A stretch of DNA of 53,367 bases, taken from Opitutales bacterium. Lineage in GTDB: Bacteria; Verrucomicrobiota; Verrucomicrobiia; Opitutales; Seribacteraceae. The notes under the pieces were generated by a model, which was given only the letters and a program-made list of their open reading frames with translations, ran no database searches and was not told where the DNA came from. This document shows positions 26,331 through 35,314 of the stretch, piece by piece; the first letter of the stretch is position 1, and the number at the start of each line of letters is the position of its first letter. The stretch spans positions 1 to 53,367 of the forward strand of contig JAQXCL010000147.1 in the NCBI GenBank assembly GCA_029251885.1. Reading direction: 5' to 3'. Both the position numbers and the translations under genes were made by a program.

Positions 26331-27251
26331 TTATTTTGATGAACGACTCGTTTCTTCGATCATTTTTTTTATGACTTTCAATTCGGATGACAATTCCTCC
26401 ATGCGGTTTTGCAGGTCGTGCAATCCATCGCGCACAGGTTCTGGATTACTTCTGCGTTTTTCGATTTCTTGTTTGATCGACATCTCAGCATTGGACTCGT
26501 CCATGCTGTTCATAATCACCCCAATGACTAAATTGAGTACAATCATTGTTCCAATTAGTACAAAACTTACAAAGAACACCGCACCCAAAAGGGGTGATCC
26601 GGAAGATGTTGGATTCCATTTTGCCAAATCGTAGGCAGTATAGCCGTATTCGTTTGAGCCATACATATTTATGTACATCACATCTGTCCAATCTTCCAGA
26701 GTCACAACCCGAAAGAGAGAAAGGATTGAGGTTTGAAGGTTCCGGAAATGGATCGGGTCATTTTCTCCAAAAAGAAAAACTGCCATAGCCCCGTAAATAT
26801 AGAAGAGCAAAAAAAGCAGGATGCTTACATAGAACATCGATGGCAGACTTTTCAGTAAGCAGGTTACGAGTAGTTGTAGCTTTGGAATAGCAGTAACTAA
26901 ACGAAGAACACGCAAAATACGGGCAAGGCGCAGAACCGGTAGAAAAGCACCGCCCAAATTTAGAAAAGGTTCGAGTAGACAGGCGACCACAATTAAAAAA
27001 TCGAAAACATTCCAGGGGTTTTTAAAGTAGTTGAATGGATTTTTCCCTTGGCCCAAAATCTTTATCGACGCCTCAAGAGTAAAAATAATGAGAATTAACC
27101 TGTCTAGAAAGGTAAGTATTAGTGCATTTTCTTGAGCAAAATTAGTGTAGGTCTGTGCACCAACTACGACCCCAGCCAGTAAGATGGTAGCAACAATGAA
27201 CCGATTAAAATAATCGCTGTTGGCAAGGGATGAGCAATGGGAGGATATCAT
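26331..27251 (-). CDS. Voltage-gated cation channel of the NaChBac (BacNav/BacCav) family
   Basis: This 306-residue, six-helix single-domain channel should form a homotetramer. S4 carries regularly spaced arginines (R108, R111, R114, R117 in LRLARILRVLRL). The pore loop reads FRVVTLEDWTDVMY, and S6 ends in VLNLVIGVIMNSMDESN. A C-terminal coiled coil of about 30 residues (LHDLQNRMEELSSELKVIKKM) is the usual tetramer zipper. The filter TLEDWTD (184-190) has acids at positions where NavAb has Ser and Met; acids there give calcium selectivity in engineered NavAb. A roughly 25-residue insertion (YGSNEYGYTAYDLAKWNPTS) follows the filter. The transported ion is therefore open: Na+ or Ca2+. Confidence 0.9.
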   Translation of the reverse strand: MISSHCSSLANSDYFNRFIVATILLAGVVVGAQTYTNFAQENALILTFLDRLILIIFTLEASIKILGQGKNPFNYFKNPWNVFDFLIVVACLLEPFLNLGGAFLPVLRLARILRVLRLVTAIPKLQLLVTCLLKSLPSMFYVSILLFLLFYIYGAMAVFLFGENDPIHFRNLQTSILSLFRVVTLEDWTDVMYINMYGSNEYGYTAYDLAKWNPTSSGSPLLGAVFFVSFVLIGTMIVLNLVIGVIMNSMDESNAEMSIKQEIEKRRSNPEPVRDGLHDLQNRMEELSSELKVIKKMIEETSRSSK

Positions 27252-27377
27252 AACGCCTGTTTGTTATTCGGATATGACGAATGGTTGGGGAACAGGCAAG
27301 AATAGACCCCTACAGTGGCCAGGTAAATCGTGTGAATTTGCAGATTATTGAGGCAGATGCCCCTTGGTATAAGTAAG

Positions 27378-28025
27378 TTAAACCAAAGATGGAAAGGACT
27401 TAAGTAAATTTTCGCATCCAGTCTCAATAAGACGGATAATTTGATCGTATTTGGCTTGGGTCTCAACAAATTCGTCACTCTCAAAGGGGTCAGGCACATA
27501 AGGGGTGTCGCCAGTAGGTAGAAACGCACCGATCGCTTTAACCTCGCCACGTATGTAAAAATGGCGAGATTTTGTATATTCTTCACTTTCCCGATCCAGG
27601 GTAATGATGAGGTTAGCAGATGATAGTTCGGACATGTTTATCCTACGGGCATTTCCAGCAAGATCATAGCCGAATTTCTTTGCCGAATGAACCATACGTT
27701 TATCGAAAGAACAAAATTCATACGCATCGGAAATTCCACGAGCCGATGGACGAATACTTCCGAAGAGGTCAGACAGATGAAGTAGTTTACGCATAACCTC
27801 TCTGGCCAATGGAGCACGGGACATTCCGCGTTTGCTCAAAAAGAGTACATTAGAAAGTTCTGGAGAATAGTAAGGTGCCTGGTTATGTGTGGGACCTTCG
27901 CTAAATTGATCGACGAGAGATTCTTGGTTTAATTCGATAGGGTTTTCTGAGGTTGATCCCTCGAACTTTCCCTTTATCTTTTTGAAGAAATTACGGGTTT
28001 TTGATGATTTGTTTGTCTTAGTCAT
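27378..28025 (-). CDS. LMW protein-tyrosine-phosphatase-like protein, catalytic Cys replaced by Ser
   Basis: After a basic/polar N-terminal extension of about 55 residues, a domain resembling low-molecular-weight PTPs and arsenate reductases begins. The P-loop position, normally V-L-F-V-C-x5-R-S-P, reads NVLFLSKRGMSRAP, so Ser64 stands where the nucleophilic Cys should be, while Arg70 is kept. SSANLIITLDRE and the general-acid region YVPDPFESDEF are present. The codon is AGC in a clear reading frame. The protein is therefore probably a phosphate-binding pseudo-enzyme or has another activity. Neighbours are a cation channel and sufS, which do not explain it. Confidence 0.75.
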   Translation of the reverse strand: MTKTNKSSKTRNFFKKIKGKFEGSTSENPIELNQESLVDQFSEGPTHNQAPYYSPELSNVLFLSKRGMSRAPLAREVMRKLLHLSDLFGSIRPSARGISDAYEFCSFDKRMVHSAKKFGYDLAGNARRINMSELSSANLIITLDRESEEYTKSRHFYIRGEVKAIGAFLPTGDTPYVPDPFESDEFVETQAKYDQIIRLIETGCENLLKSFPSLV

Positions 28026-28262
28026 TTGGATTCTAAAATAGGTTGTTTATTAATACTGTAATAGCGATAAGCCTCAAAATTAGGAAGCTTGTTCGCATTT
28101 TTTATAAAAGTTTTTTGTAATCATATAAGTACAAAGGGCAACTTTTGTGCCAATCTTACAAAATGAATGATTCCGGGTAAATATTATTCACCTATGCCTA
28201 ATGGTAAAAAGTTAGGCTATTAAGGCGTTGAATTTGAACGAAGCCGTACGGAAAACCGTTAG

Positions 28263-29495
28263 TCAGCCAAGGATTTGAACGGCCCTTTTCACGGCATCAG
28301 TGAAGATGTTTACATCTTCCAGCGTGTTGTACATTGAATAAGATGCCCGGGCAGTAGCTTCGACCCCCAGTTTTTTCATAAGTGGTTGGCAGCAATGATG
28401 ACCTGTACGGGTGGCAATTCCTTCTGCATCAAGCAAGGTCGATAAATCGTGGGGATGGATGCCTTTGATTGTAAAACTAAAAACACCTGCTTTTTCGGCG
28501 GTGATACCGTGCTCTACAAGACCCACAATATCTTTTAGCCCCTCTCTAGTTTCCTTAAGTAGTTTTTTTTCATGAGCATCAACCTGGCTGAACTCGATAC
28601 CGTTTAAATAATCGATTGCCTCGCCCAATCCAATTGCTCCACAAACGTTTGGAGTGCCTGCTTCAAAACGCTGTGCACCTTTCGCATAGGTAGTTCCATC
28701 AAAGCTTACTTGATCAATCATATCCCCCCCTCCTTGATAGGGGAGCATCTCGTCCATTAATTCATTTTTTGCATAGACAACCCCAATACCCATAGGGGCA
28801 AATAGTTTATGACCGGAGAAAACAAAGAAATCACAATCCAAATTATGCAGATCAATCTGCATATGGGGCACTGCCTGAGCGCCATCTATTACTACCTTAA
28901 CTCCGTATTGATGAGCTTCCTCGATAATATCCTTTATCGGATTGATGGTGCCCAATACATTAGAGATGTAGCAGAGCGAAAGAATGGATGTGTTCGGAGT
29001 GGCTAAAAATTCACTTAATTTTTCCCGATCTAACGATCCATCGTTTAACACGGGGACAACTTGAATGTTCGCACCCTTTGATTTTGCAATCATCTGCCAA
29101 GGTACGATGTTTGCATGGTGTTCCATCTCCGAGAGAATTATTAAATCTCCTTTGTTAATATTGTGTTTGGCAAACGAATGAGCGATTAAGTTGATACCTT
29201 CGGTAGCACCACGGGTAAAAATAATTTCTTCAGCGGAAACTCCAAGCCAATGTGCGATTTTTTGGCGGGAATTACGGTACAAGTTTTCCGCATCTTCGGC
29301 TAACTCGTAGACTCCACGATGTACATTTGAATTACTTGATTCGTAATAGTGTGAAATAGCATTGATTACAGATTTCGGTTTTTGCGAAGTTGCAGCATTG
29401 TCCAGGTACACTAGTGGTTTCCCCCGGTTAGTACGTGAAAGGATGGGGAAGTCCTTACGGATTTCGTATGGGTCGAAAGAATTAGAACTTGTCAT
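28263..29495 (-). CDS. sufS: Cysteine desulfurase SufS
   Basis: This 410-residue PLP-dependent group II cysteine desulfurase supplies sulfur for Fe-S clusters. It shows LVYLDNAATSQKP near the N-terminus, EMEHHANIVPWQ, the PLP lysine in FSGHKLFAPMGIGV, and the active-site Cys loop RTGHHCCQPLMKK. This is the SufS rather than NifS/IscS layout. Length is normal. No other suf gene (sufBCDEU) is next to it in this window. A small hairpin, GCCTAA/TTAGGC, lies at 28196-28217 just downstream and may help termination. Confidence 0.93.
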   Translation of the reverse strand: MTSSNSFDPYEIRKDFPILSRTNRGKPLVYLDNAATSQKPKSVINAISHYYESSNSNVHRGVYELAEDAENLYRNSRQKIAHWLGVSAEEIIFTRGATEGINLIAHSFAKHNINKGDLIILSEMEHHANIVPWQMIAKSKGANIQVVPVLNDGSLDREKLSEFLATPNTSILSLCYISNVLGTINPIKDIIEEAHQYGVKVVIDGAQAVPHMQIDLHNLDCDFFVFSGHKLFAPMGIGVVYAKNELMDEMLPYQGGGDMIDQVSFDGTTYAKGAQRFEAGTPNVCGAIGLGEAIDYLNGIEFSQVDAHEKKLLKETREGLKDIVGLVEHGITAEKAGVFSFTIKGIHPHDLSTLLDAEGIATRTGHHCCQPLMKKLGVEATARASYSMYNTLEDVNIFTDAVKRAVQILG

Positions 29496-29598
29496 GATAA
29501 ACTTTCCTATTGTTTATCTTATTAAGAACCAATCCACAAGAATTTCGATGACTACGCTCCCTCATGTAGCTAAAATGTGAAAATAACTGTGGAACTAG

Positions 29599-31326
29599 TT
29601 AAAAAATAATTTTAGCTTCTGGCAGTGCTTTTCTTAAAGACTCAACACCTTTATCTGTAACCTCGGAGTTCCATAGATAAATTTCTTCTAAATCTTTTAA
29701 AACGGCTAGGTCCTTCATTGCACCATCCGTAACCTTACTTCCAGACAAGTTTAAATAACGGAGGAATTGCATCGATTTGAGTTGCTTAACTCCTTGGTTT
29801 GTAACTGCAGTACTTCGTAAACCTAACCAAGTCAGGTGTTTCATTTTTTTAACCGCCCCCATCACTTGGTCAGTAACTTTTGTTCTGGATAAGTCTAAGT
29901 GCGAAATGTTGTTTTGGATACCAGATAAGGCACCGACATCACTGTTTTCAATCAAGTTCGGACCTGATGAGAACTCCGCACGGACCATGTTATGTTTTTG
30001 GGATAGTGGGGTAACCAAGGCACCGCTTTTCTGAGCAACTTCCAACTGGGTCTTACTTGGTTTGCTTAGCCTCTTGCCTAAAAGGTCGACCAGCGGGACT
30101 TTTACATCTCCAGAGGAAACTAATGCTGCTGTGACCTTTTCTTCTTTTGGACGTTCGAATACATCTGATGGATATTCTTTAGCCCCTTCGTCAATCCATT
30201 GCTTAAACAAGGAAATTTCCTCTTTGGTTAAGGGGTCTCCTTTGGGAGGCATTATTTCGGAATCATCCGGGTCTAGTGTCATAACCACATACAGGGTACT
30301 CTCTTCGTGATTACCACGTTCGATAATAGGACCATCAAGATTGCCTTTAAGTACTGCTTCGAAGGTATCTAATGCTAGACCGGCTTTGGGGTGAATGGTT
30401 CTACCGCTTTTTACATAAGGCTCCCCATGACAATCAAGGCAGCGATCTTCTATGATGGGAAAGATGTGATCATGAAAACTAATTCCATTGCTTGCATCAG
30501 CAACAGTTGCACCCCCAGCACTTGGCTTTGCACCTTCTTCAATCCAACGTTTAATGATATCGACCTGTTCAGGCTTTAGGGGGCCGCCCTTGGGGGGCAT
30601 AAACATGTCGTCATCTTCGTCTAGAGTCAGGACTTCGTGCAAATAACTGTCAGCCACATCCCCAGCTGTAATTACGGTGTTATCAAGGTTTCCCTTCATT
30701 ACCAGTTCGTAAGTATTAAGAGCTAGCCCTGCTTTCGGCTGGATGGTACGGCCATTTTTATCATATGGCTCTTGGTGGCAACTAAAGCACCTATCTTCCA
30801 AAATAGGGAGAACATGATTGGTGAAGTCTATAGGCTGACCCTCTTCGGGCATGCCACCTTTTTTGGCTTCAACTGCTAAATCGGGGTCTTGGCCAAGTTT
30901 TACTGGTCTGTAAGAAAAAAAAGAGCCCTTACGTAGTTTGATTTTTTTCTTGGGAGGTGCTTTTAATCGTGGCCCGTCAATAGGTTCAGCAATTGAATCT
31001 TCCATCGTCGTGGAAACTTCCGTTTTTTCTTTGGTGGAAGCAACCGGTTGCTTTGACACAAGATTTCGGGGATCTCCAATAGGCAGCTTCCCAACTTGAC
31101 TAAGTTCTCTTAAATAGGACTGGTCTGCTTTGGATAGTTGCTTGTAAGGGACGGGGTAGAGCTTTTTATCTTTTCCTTCCAGGTAGAAGGTCTGGCCTTC
31201 ATAACTTAATGCACGGGCTGTAAAAGACTGTCCGTTAACAGCAGTAAAAGTCCTGAAAGCTTCTTCTGCATAGGAAAATGAAAAAGTTGTGCATGCAAGC
31301 ACACACAAAATCCAACGCCATACCAT
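29599..31326 (-). CDS. Exported protein with two PVC-type heme domains and C-terminal leucine-rich repeats
   Basis: A signal peptide (MVWRWILCVLACTTFSFSYA) precedes an SHD1-like module (FRTFTAVNGQSFTARAL...YKQLSKADQSYL). Two tandem copies of the planctomycete-type cytochrome domain follow, with CFSCHQEPY and CLDCHGEPY, each continuing through a PKAGLAL..(Y/F)E segment and M(F/M)PPKG(G/D)PL. About four leucine-rich repeats close the protein (LSRTKVTDQVMGAV, LRSTAVTNQGVKQL, LSGSKVTDGAMKDL, LWNSEVTDKGVESL). The two heme copies are similar enough to indicate an internal duplication. It lies 20 bp downstream of the DUF1501 gene and should be periplasmic. Partners are probably the two upstream gene products. 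Confidence 0.87.
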   Translation of the reverse strand: MVWRWILCVLACTTFSFSYAEEAFRTFTAVNGQSFTARALSYEGQTFYLEGKDKKLYPVPYKQLSKADQSYLRELSQVGKLPIGDPRNLVSKQPVASTKEKTEVSTTMEDSIAEPIDGPRLKAPPKKKIKLRKGSFFSYRPVKLGQDPDLAVEAKKGGMPEEGQPIDFTNHVLPILEDRCFSCHQEPYDKNGRTIQPKAGLALNTYELVMKGNLDNTVITAGDVADSYLHEVLTLDEDDDMFMPPKGGPLKPEQVDIIKRWIEEGAKPSAGGATVADASNGISFHDHIFPIIEDRCLDCHGEPYVKSGRTIHPKAGLALDTFEAVLKGNLDGPIIERGNHEESTLYVVMTLDPDDSEIMPPKGDPLTKEEISLFKQWIDEGAKEYPSDVFERPKEEKVTAALVSSGDVKVPLVDLLGKRLSKPSKTQLEVAQKSGALVTPLSQKHNMVRAEFSSGPNLIENSDVGALSGIQNNISHLDLSRTKVTDQVMGAVKKMKHLTWLGLRSTAVTNQGVKQLKSMQFLRYLNLSGSKVTDGAMKDLAVLKDLEEIYLWNSEVTDKGVESLRKALPEAKIIF

Positions 31327-31346
31327 TATTCAAAGGACCTACTTAA

Positions 31347-32651
31347 TTAAGCAAGTACGTCTAAGCAAGGTTCTCCATCGTGAGCCACTTTAAAGGGGCG
31401 ACCAGATGGAGAGTACTGTACATCATTCAAGGGAAGGCCCATGTTGTAGGCGATTGTTGCGTTGAGCCCTGCCGGGTCAACGAATTTTCCTTCTACTGGA
31501 TTTCTGCCTACTTTGTCCATTTTACCATAAACCGTACCTCCTTTAACCCCGCCACCGGCAAGAAAAGCAGAGAATCCATAAGGCCAATGGTCTCTTCCAT
31601 TTCCGCCATTAATTCTGGGTGTTCGACCAAATTCTGACACTAATACAATCATTGTATCTTGTAATAATCCTCGCATTTCTAAATCTAACATAAGGGCACT
31701 AAGGCCTTTATCCAAATCTGCACAGTTGTTAGCAACTGATTCAAAGTTATTGGAGTGGGTATCCCATCCTCCTCGGTTTACTTCGATGTAACGAACTTTG
31801 TTTTCAACAAGCCTACGAGCTAACAAGCAACCCTGTCCAAATGACGAACGCCCATACAGGTCTTTCATCGCGTCTGGTTCGGATGCGACATCAAACGCTT
31901 TCAAATCTTCACTCCGCATGAGTTTGATCGCATCATTGTAAAGGTCGGTATAAGCACGAACCTGTTTTTGGTCATAATTATCCAAAAAGCTGGAATTCAT
32001 CTTTTGTGCCATGGCTAATCTGCCATCGAACCTAGTTTGATCGAGGTAATCAGCAGCTTTACTGTTTGCTAATCCTGCATCGGGATTGCCAATAGGGAGA
32101 GGACCAAACTTAGATTCCAAGAAACCTGAACTACCAGAGCGTCCGTTAATGGCAATGTTCATTGGGATTGTTGAATTAATCGGGCCAGACATTTTTGCGA
32201 TCCAACTACCAAAGGTCGGGTGAGTAATGGTTCCCCGCATCTGATAGCTTGTATGCATTAGGTAATTGCCCTGCATGTGTGCACCTTGGCTAGTCATCAT
32301 CGTACGAATGATTGCCGCGTTATGCATATGCTTGGCCGTCTCTGGTAGGTTCTCAGATAAGAATACTCCGTCCGCACTGGTTGAAATAGGACTAACCGGG
32401 CCTTGGTAGGTATCTTTGTCTGCATCCATGTTGGGAGCAAAGGTGTCCATATGGGACATTCCAGCCGACATGTATAAATAAATGAGGTGGCGGGCACTAG
32501 CGGGTCGAGTCCCCGGTTGGAGAGCCTGAACGGGCGTGTGCATGTAGGATCCAGCCATGGGTAGAAGGCTTACGCCCAAGCATGCCTTGGCGGCACTCGC
32601 TGCAAATTCCCTACGACTTAGTTCGCTTAGTGATTTAAGGTCAGATTTCAT
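31347..32651 (-). CDS. DUF1501 (sulfatase-like) protein with Tat signal
   Basis: This 434-residue protein has a twin-arginine-type signal SRREFAASAAKACLG near the N-terminus. The DUF1501 fold shows LIYLYMSAGMSHMDTFAPN, YIEVNRGGWDTHSNNFE, VLVSEFGRTPRINGGNGRDHWP and AGGGVKGGTVYGK. It is related to alkaline phosphatase/sulfatase folds, but its substrate is not established. In PVC bacteria it almost always accompanies a DUF1549/DUF1553 protein, as here (26 bp downstream of it). The Tat signal implies folding in the cytoplasm, possibly with a cofactor, before export. Confidence 0.92.
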   Translation of the reverse strand: MKSDLKSLSELSRREFAASAAKACLGVSLLPMAGSYMHTPVQALQPGTRPASARHLIYLYMSAGMSHMDTFAPNMDADKDTYQGPVSPISTSADGVFLSENLPETAKHMHNAAIIRTMMTSQGAHMQGNYLMHTSYQMRGTITHPTFGSWIAKMSGPINSTIPMNIAINGRSGSSGFLESKFGPLPIGNPDAGLANSKAADYLDQTRFDGRLAMAQKMNSSFLDNYDQKQVRAYTDLYNDAIKLMRSEDLKAFDVASEPDAMKDLYGRSSFGQGCLLARRLVENKVRYIEVNRGGWDTHSNNFESVANNCADLDKGLSALMLDLEMRGLLQDTMIVLVSEFGRTPRINGGNGRDHWPYGFSAFLAGGGVKGGTVYGKMDKVGRNPVEGKFVDPAGLNATIAYNMGLPLNDVQYSPSGRPFKVAHDGEPCLDVLA

Positions 32652-32677
32652 AGATTTAATATGTTTTGGTAGGTTTA

Positions 32678-35092
32678 TTAGCGAATAAACAAAAATTCAT
32701 GGCTGTTAAGAAGTACCCACGCAATATCTTTATGAGTATCTTTTGATCCTATTTGTTTAATCATGTCAGTAAAGTCTGTCATTTCTCGAGAGGTTGGCTT
32801 GCGCTGAAGAATAGCCTTAAAAGCAAATTCAACCTGAGCAGTCATCGATGGTTGCTTAGCTAGTTTGTTCATGAAGATTGAGTTGGAATTACTTACAATG
32901 CTGCGCTCAACATAACCATTCATGACTGCCAAAACTTGATCAACTGCTGCTTCCTTGTGAGATACTTGGATTTGGTCTCTAGGGGAACCTCCAAACTGGC
33001 GGATAAAATGGCCGCCAGGTGCAGGGTGTCCGACTTCTGATGCACGAAGTGAGTTGGTGTCTCTCGTAGGAGTTCCCTTTCGTACATATGAATTTGATGG
33101 CGAGTCTTTAGCGCCATCCGCCATCATCTCATCATCCATCATCATTTCGTCCATTTGGGGGAGATTAGCTACAAATTGATCCTTACAATTATCGCAACAG
33201 AATGCGACCGTTTCACCTTTCTCATTTTTGGCGGTGATGCTCGGGTCTGCAGCTCTTCCAGGTCTGATTGGGCAATTTTCATTAATTGGTTTGGACATAG
33301 GCTTGTTGTCCATGGCTTTTACCATTTCTGCACTGGCGCCAGGTGGAGGAAACCCAAGCTTATCCATGAAAATTTCCTCAGCTGTCATATTGATGTACTT
33401 TTGATATTGATTAAACCCGCCATCTCCGAACCTTGCATTAATACGATTGTCCAAATCTGTATAGTTGAGAGCGACAAGCGAGTCCCATAACTGTTCCCCT
33501 GACATACGTTCGACAACTGGTCCTTGGTAAAAATAGGGAACAGCACCTCTCTTGGGGTTGTCTGGATTAGGGCCAGATATTACATGCTTAACCTCTACTG
33601 GCATTGTTTCGTCCTTAGTATCCCGTGAAGCAATTTCACGGGTTGGAGATTCGCGTTGGAAGGCACGGGTATTGTAAAGAATTCGGAGGAATTCTTTCAC
33701 GTCATAGTCCAATGCCACCATGATTTTTTCCAAGTGAAGCATGAGTTCTGGTTCGGTGGGCATAGTATCGTCAAACATGTTATCCACGGGCTCGATTAAC
33801 CCGATTCCAAAAACGGTTTTCCATAATCTGTTAGCAATTACTACAGTAAAACGGGGGTTATCAGGAGAGGCTAGCCAACTTGCGTATGATGCCCTTGAGC
33901 CTTTCTCTTGTAAGTTTTCGTCCAATTCAACGGCAAGACCGAAGATGGTATTTGCTTGTACTTCCTGCCCGGGTTGGGCGTTATCGTATTGATAATCGTT
34001 TGGAAGGTTGATCTTACCTTTACCCATGTCATCCATGCCACGATTTAAGAGTTCTCCTAAACCTCTGGTAAGTCCTCTACGGCGATTGCCAAGTCCTGCC
34101 CGCTTCCTTGCTTTTTCATCGTCACTTAAACTTGGATCGTTGTTAACCTTTTTTTGCTCCTCTTTGATCCATTGCCCGACAAGACTGGAATATTTGCCAA
34201 ATTCAGTTGATTCATTGTTTGTGGGGCGATGTGCCCCATAGGTGTAGGCGGCCATTTCATAAAATTGTTTTTGGGTCCAACGGTCAAATGGGTGGTCATG
34301 GCATTGGGCACATTCCAAACTAGTTCCGAGAAATACACGGACAGTGTTCGCCATGCTGTCCAATCCCATTCCAACATCCCGGTAAAAGTAGCCTACTTCT
34401 CCATTTCCTCTGGCCCATAACGGGCCAGTAGCAGCAAGCATGTCATGCACGAAAAGGTTGTAAGGTTTATTTTCAGAAAGAGCTTCCTTTATGTGCAGGA
34501 TGAAGGGGACACCATCAGGACCTCTATCAACACTGCCTGAAGCCCGAAGAATGTCCGCCCAGTAGATGAACCAATTATGCACATAGCCCTCGGAAGCTAA
34601 AAGTTCATCGATTAGAGCTTTCTTGGCACTGGAAGTACGCTTGGACATAAAGGCATCCGTTTCTTCAATAGTGGGAATTCTTCCGATAATTTTTAAATAA
34701 GCCCTTCGTAAAAAAGTTTCATCACTTATTTTCTTGTTGGGTCTTTGGCGGTAAGATTTGAGACGACGATCAATCTTTTGGTCTATTGAGTCGGTAAACG
34801 TCTTAAGGGTACGCTCGTTGAGTGGCTTTTTAAACTTGGGTAAGGCATCGTGATTGGGCGGGAAATTATTTTTTACGAAAGCCTGATCGTCTTCTGTGAA
34901 AATCTCTAGGCTTATCCGAAAAAGTTGAAGGTCGCTGGTTCGCTTCATCAGTACATCGCCATCCTGATAATAACTTATAACGGTCCCGCGTATCACTTGA
35001 CCATTTTTGGAGCGGAAATCTCGATCGGTTATTGCAAGTAAATTGGAAAAAAGGAGGATGAAACTAAGAACATATACTGATTTTCTTAACAT
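32678..35092 (-). CDS. DUF1549/DUF1553 protein with heme motif and Cys-rich insertion
   Basis: A signal peptide (MLRKSVYVLSFILLFSNLLA, ATG 35092) is followed by an SHD1-like module (RDFRSKNGQVIRGTVIS). DUF1549 comes next, with FLRRAYLKIIGRIPT, WFIYWADILRASG and the heme site LECAQCHDHPFDRW, then DUF1553 with TVVIANRLWKTVFGIGL and a C-terminal LLNSHEFLFIR. Between about residues 600 and 650 sits an extra module, CPIRPGR followed by FCCDNCKDQF and an Asp/Met-rich run, resembling a YHS/TRASH metal site. The family is periplasmic and of unknown biochemistry, common in polysaccharide-using PVC bacteria. It heads a three-gene operon and is divergent from the octaheme gene. Longer starts up to 35128 exist. 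Confidence 0.9.
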   Translation of the reverse strand: MLRKSVYVLSFILLFSNLLAITDRDFRSKNGQVIRGTVISYYQDGDVLMKRTSDLQLFRISLEIFTEDDQAFVKNNFPPNHDALPKFKKPLNERTLKTFTDSIDQKIDRRLKSYRQRPNKKISDETFLRRAYLKIIGRIPTIEETDAFMSKRTSSAKKALIDELLASEGYVHNWFIYWADILRASGSVDRGPDGVPFILHIKEALSENKPYNLFVHDMLAATGPLWARGNGEVGYFYRDVGMGLDSMANTVRVFLGTSLECAQCHDHPFDRWTQKQFYEMAAYTYGAHRPTNNESTEFGKYSSLVGQWIKEEQKKVNNDPSLSDDEKARKRAGLGNRRRGLTRGLGELLNRGMDDMGKGKINLPNDYQYDNAQPGQEVQANTIFGLAVELDENLQEKGSRASYASWLASPDNPRFTVVIANRLWKTVFGIGLIEPVDNMFDDTMPTEPELMLHLEKIMVALDYDVKEFLRILYNTRAFQRESPTREIASRDTKDETMPVEVKHVISGPNPDNPKRGAVPYFYQGPVVERMSGEQLWDSLVALNYTDLDNRINARFGDGGFNQYQKYINMTAEEIFMDKLGFPPPGASAEMVKAMDNKPMSKPINENCPIRPGRAADPSITAKNEKGETVAFCCDNCKDQFVANLPQMDEMMMDDEMMADGAKDSPSNSYVRKGTPTRDTNSLRASEVGHPAPGGHFIRQFGGSPRDQIQVSHKEAAVDQVLAVMNGYVERSIVSNSNSIFMNKLAKQPSMTAQVEFAFKAILQRKPTSREMTDFTDMIKQIGSKDTHKDIAWVLLNSHEFLFIR

Positions 35093-35314
35093 ACACATAA
35101 GATGTGTTAGGTTACTCATGTATTGCAAGCGGAAAAAGCCTCAATGTTGGAATTAAATCCATCAACTCACCAGTGCCTAGGCTTTGCAAACTTGAGCGGT
35201 AATAAAATCAATGAAGGTGTAATAAATATAGTATTCGCTTCGGTATTTACTTTTATTCTTTCAAGCATGTTGCCAAGCTGCCTATCTGGCCATATGAATG
35301 ATGATCTTTAGCCT

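Noticed and set aside
27248-27586. 112-codon minus-strand ORF between the channel and the PTP-like gene
   Set aside because: Mostly overlaps the PTP-like gene in another frame and has no family features.
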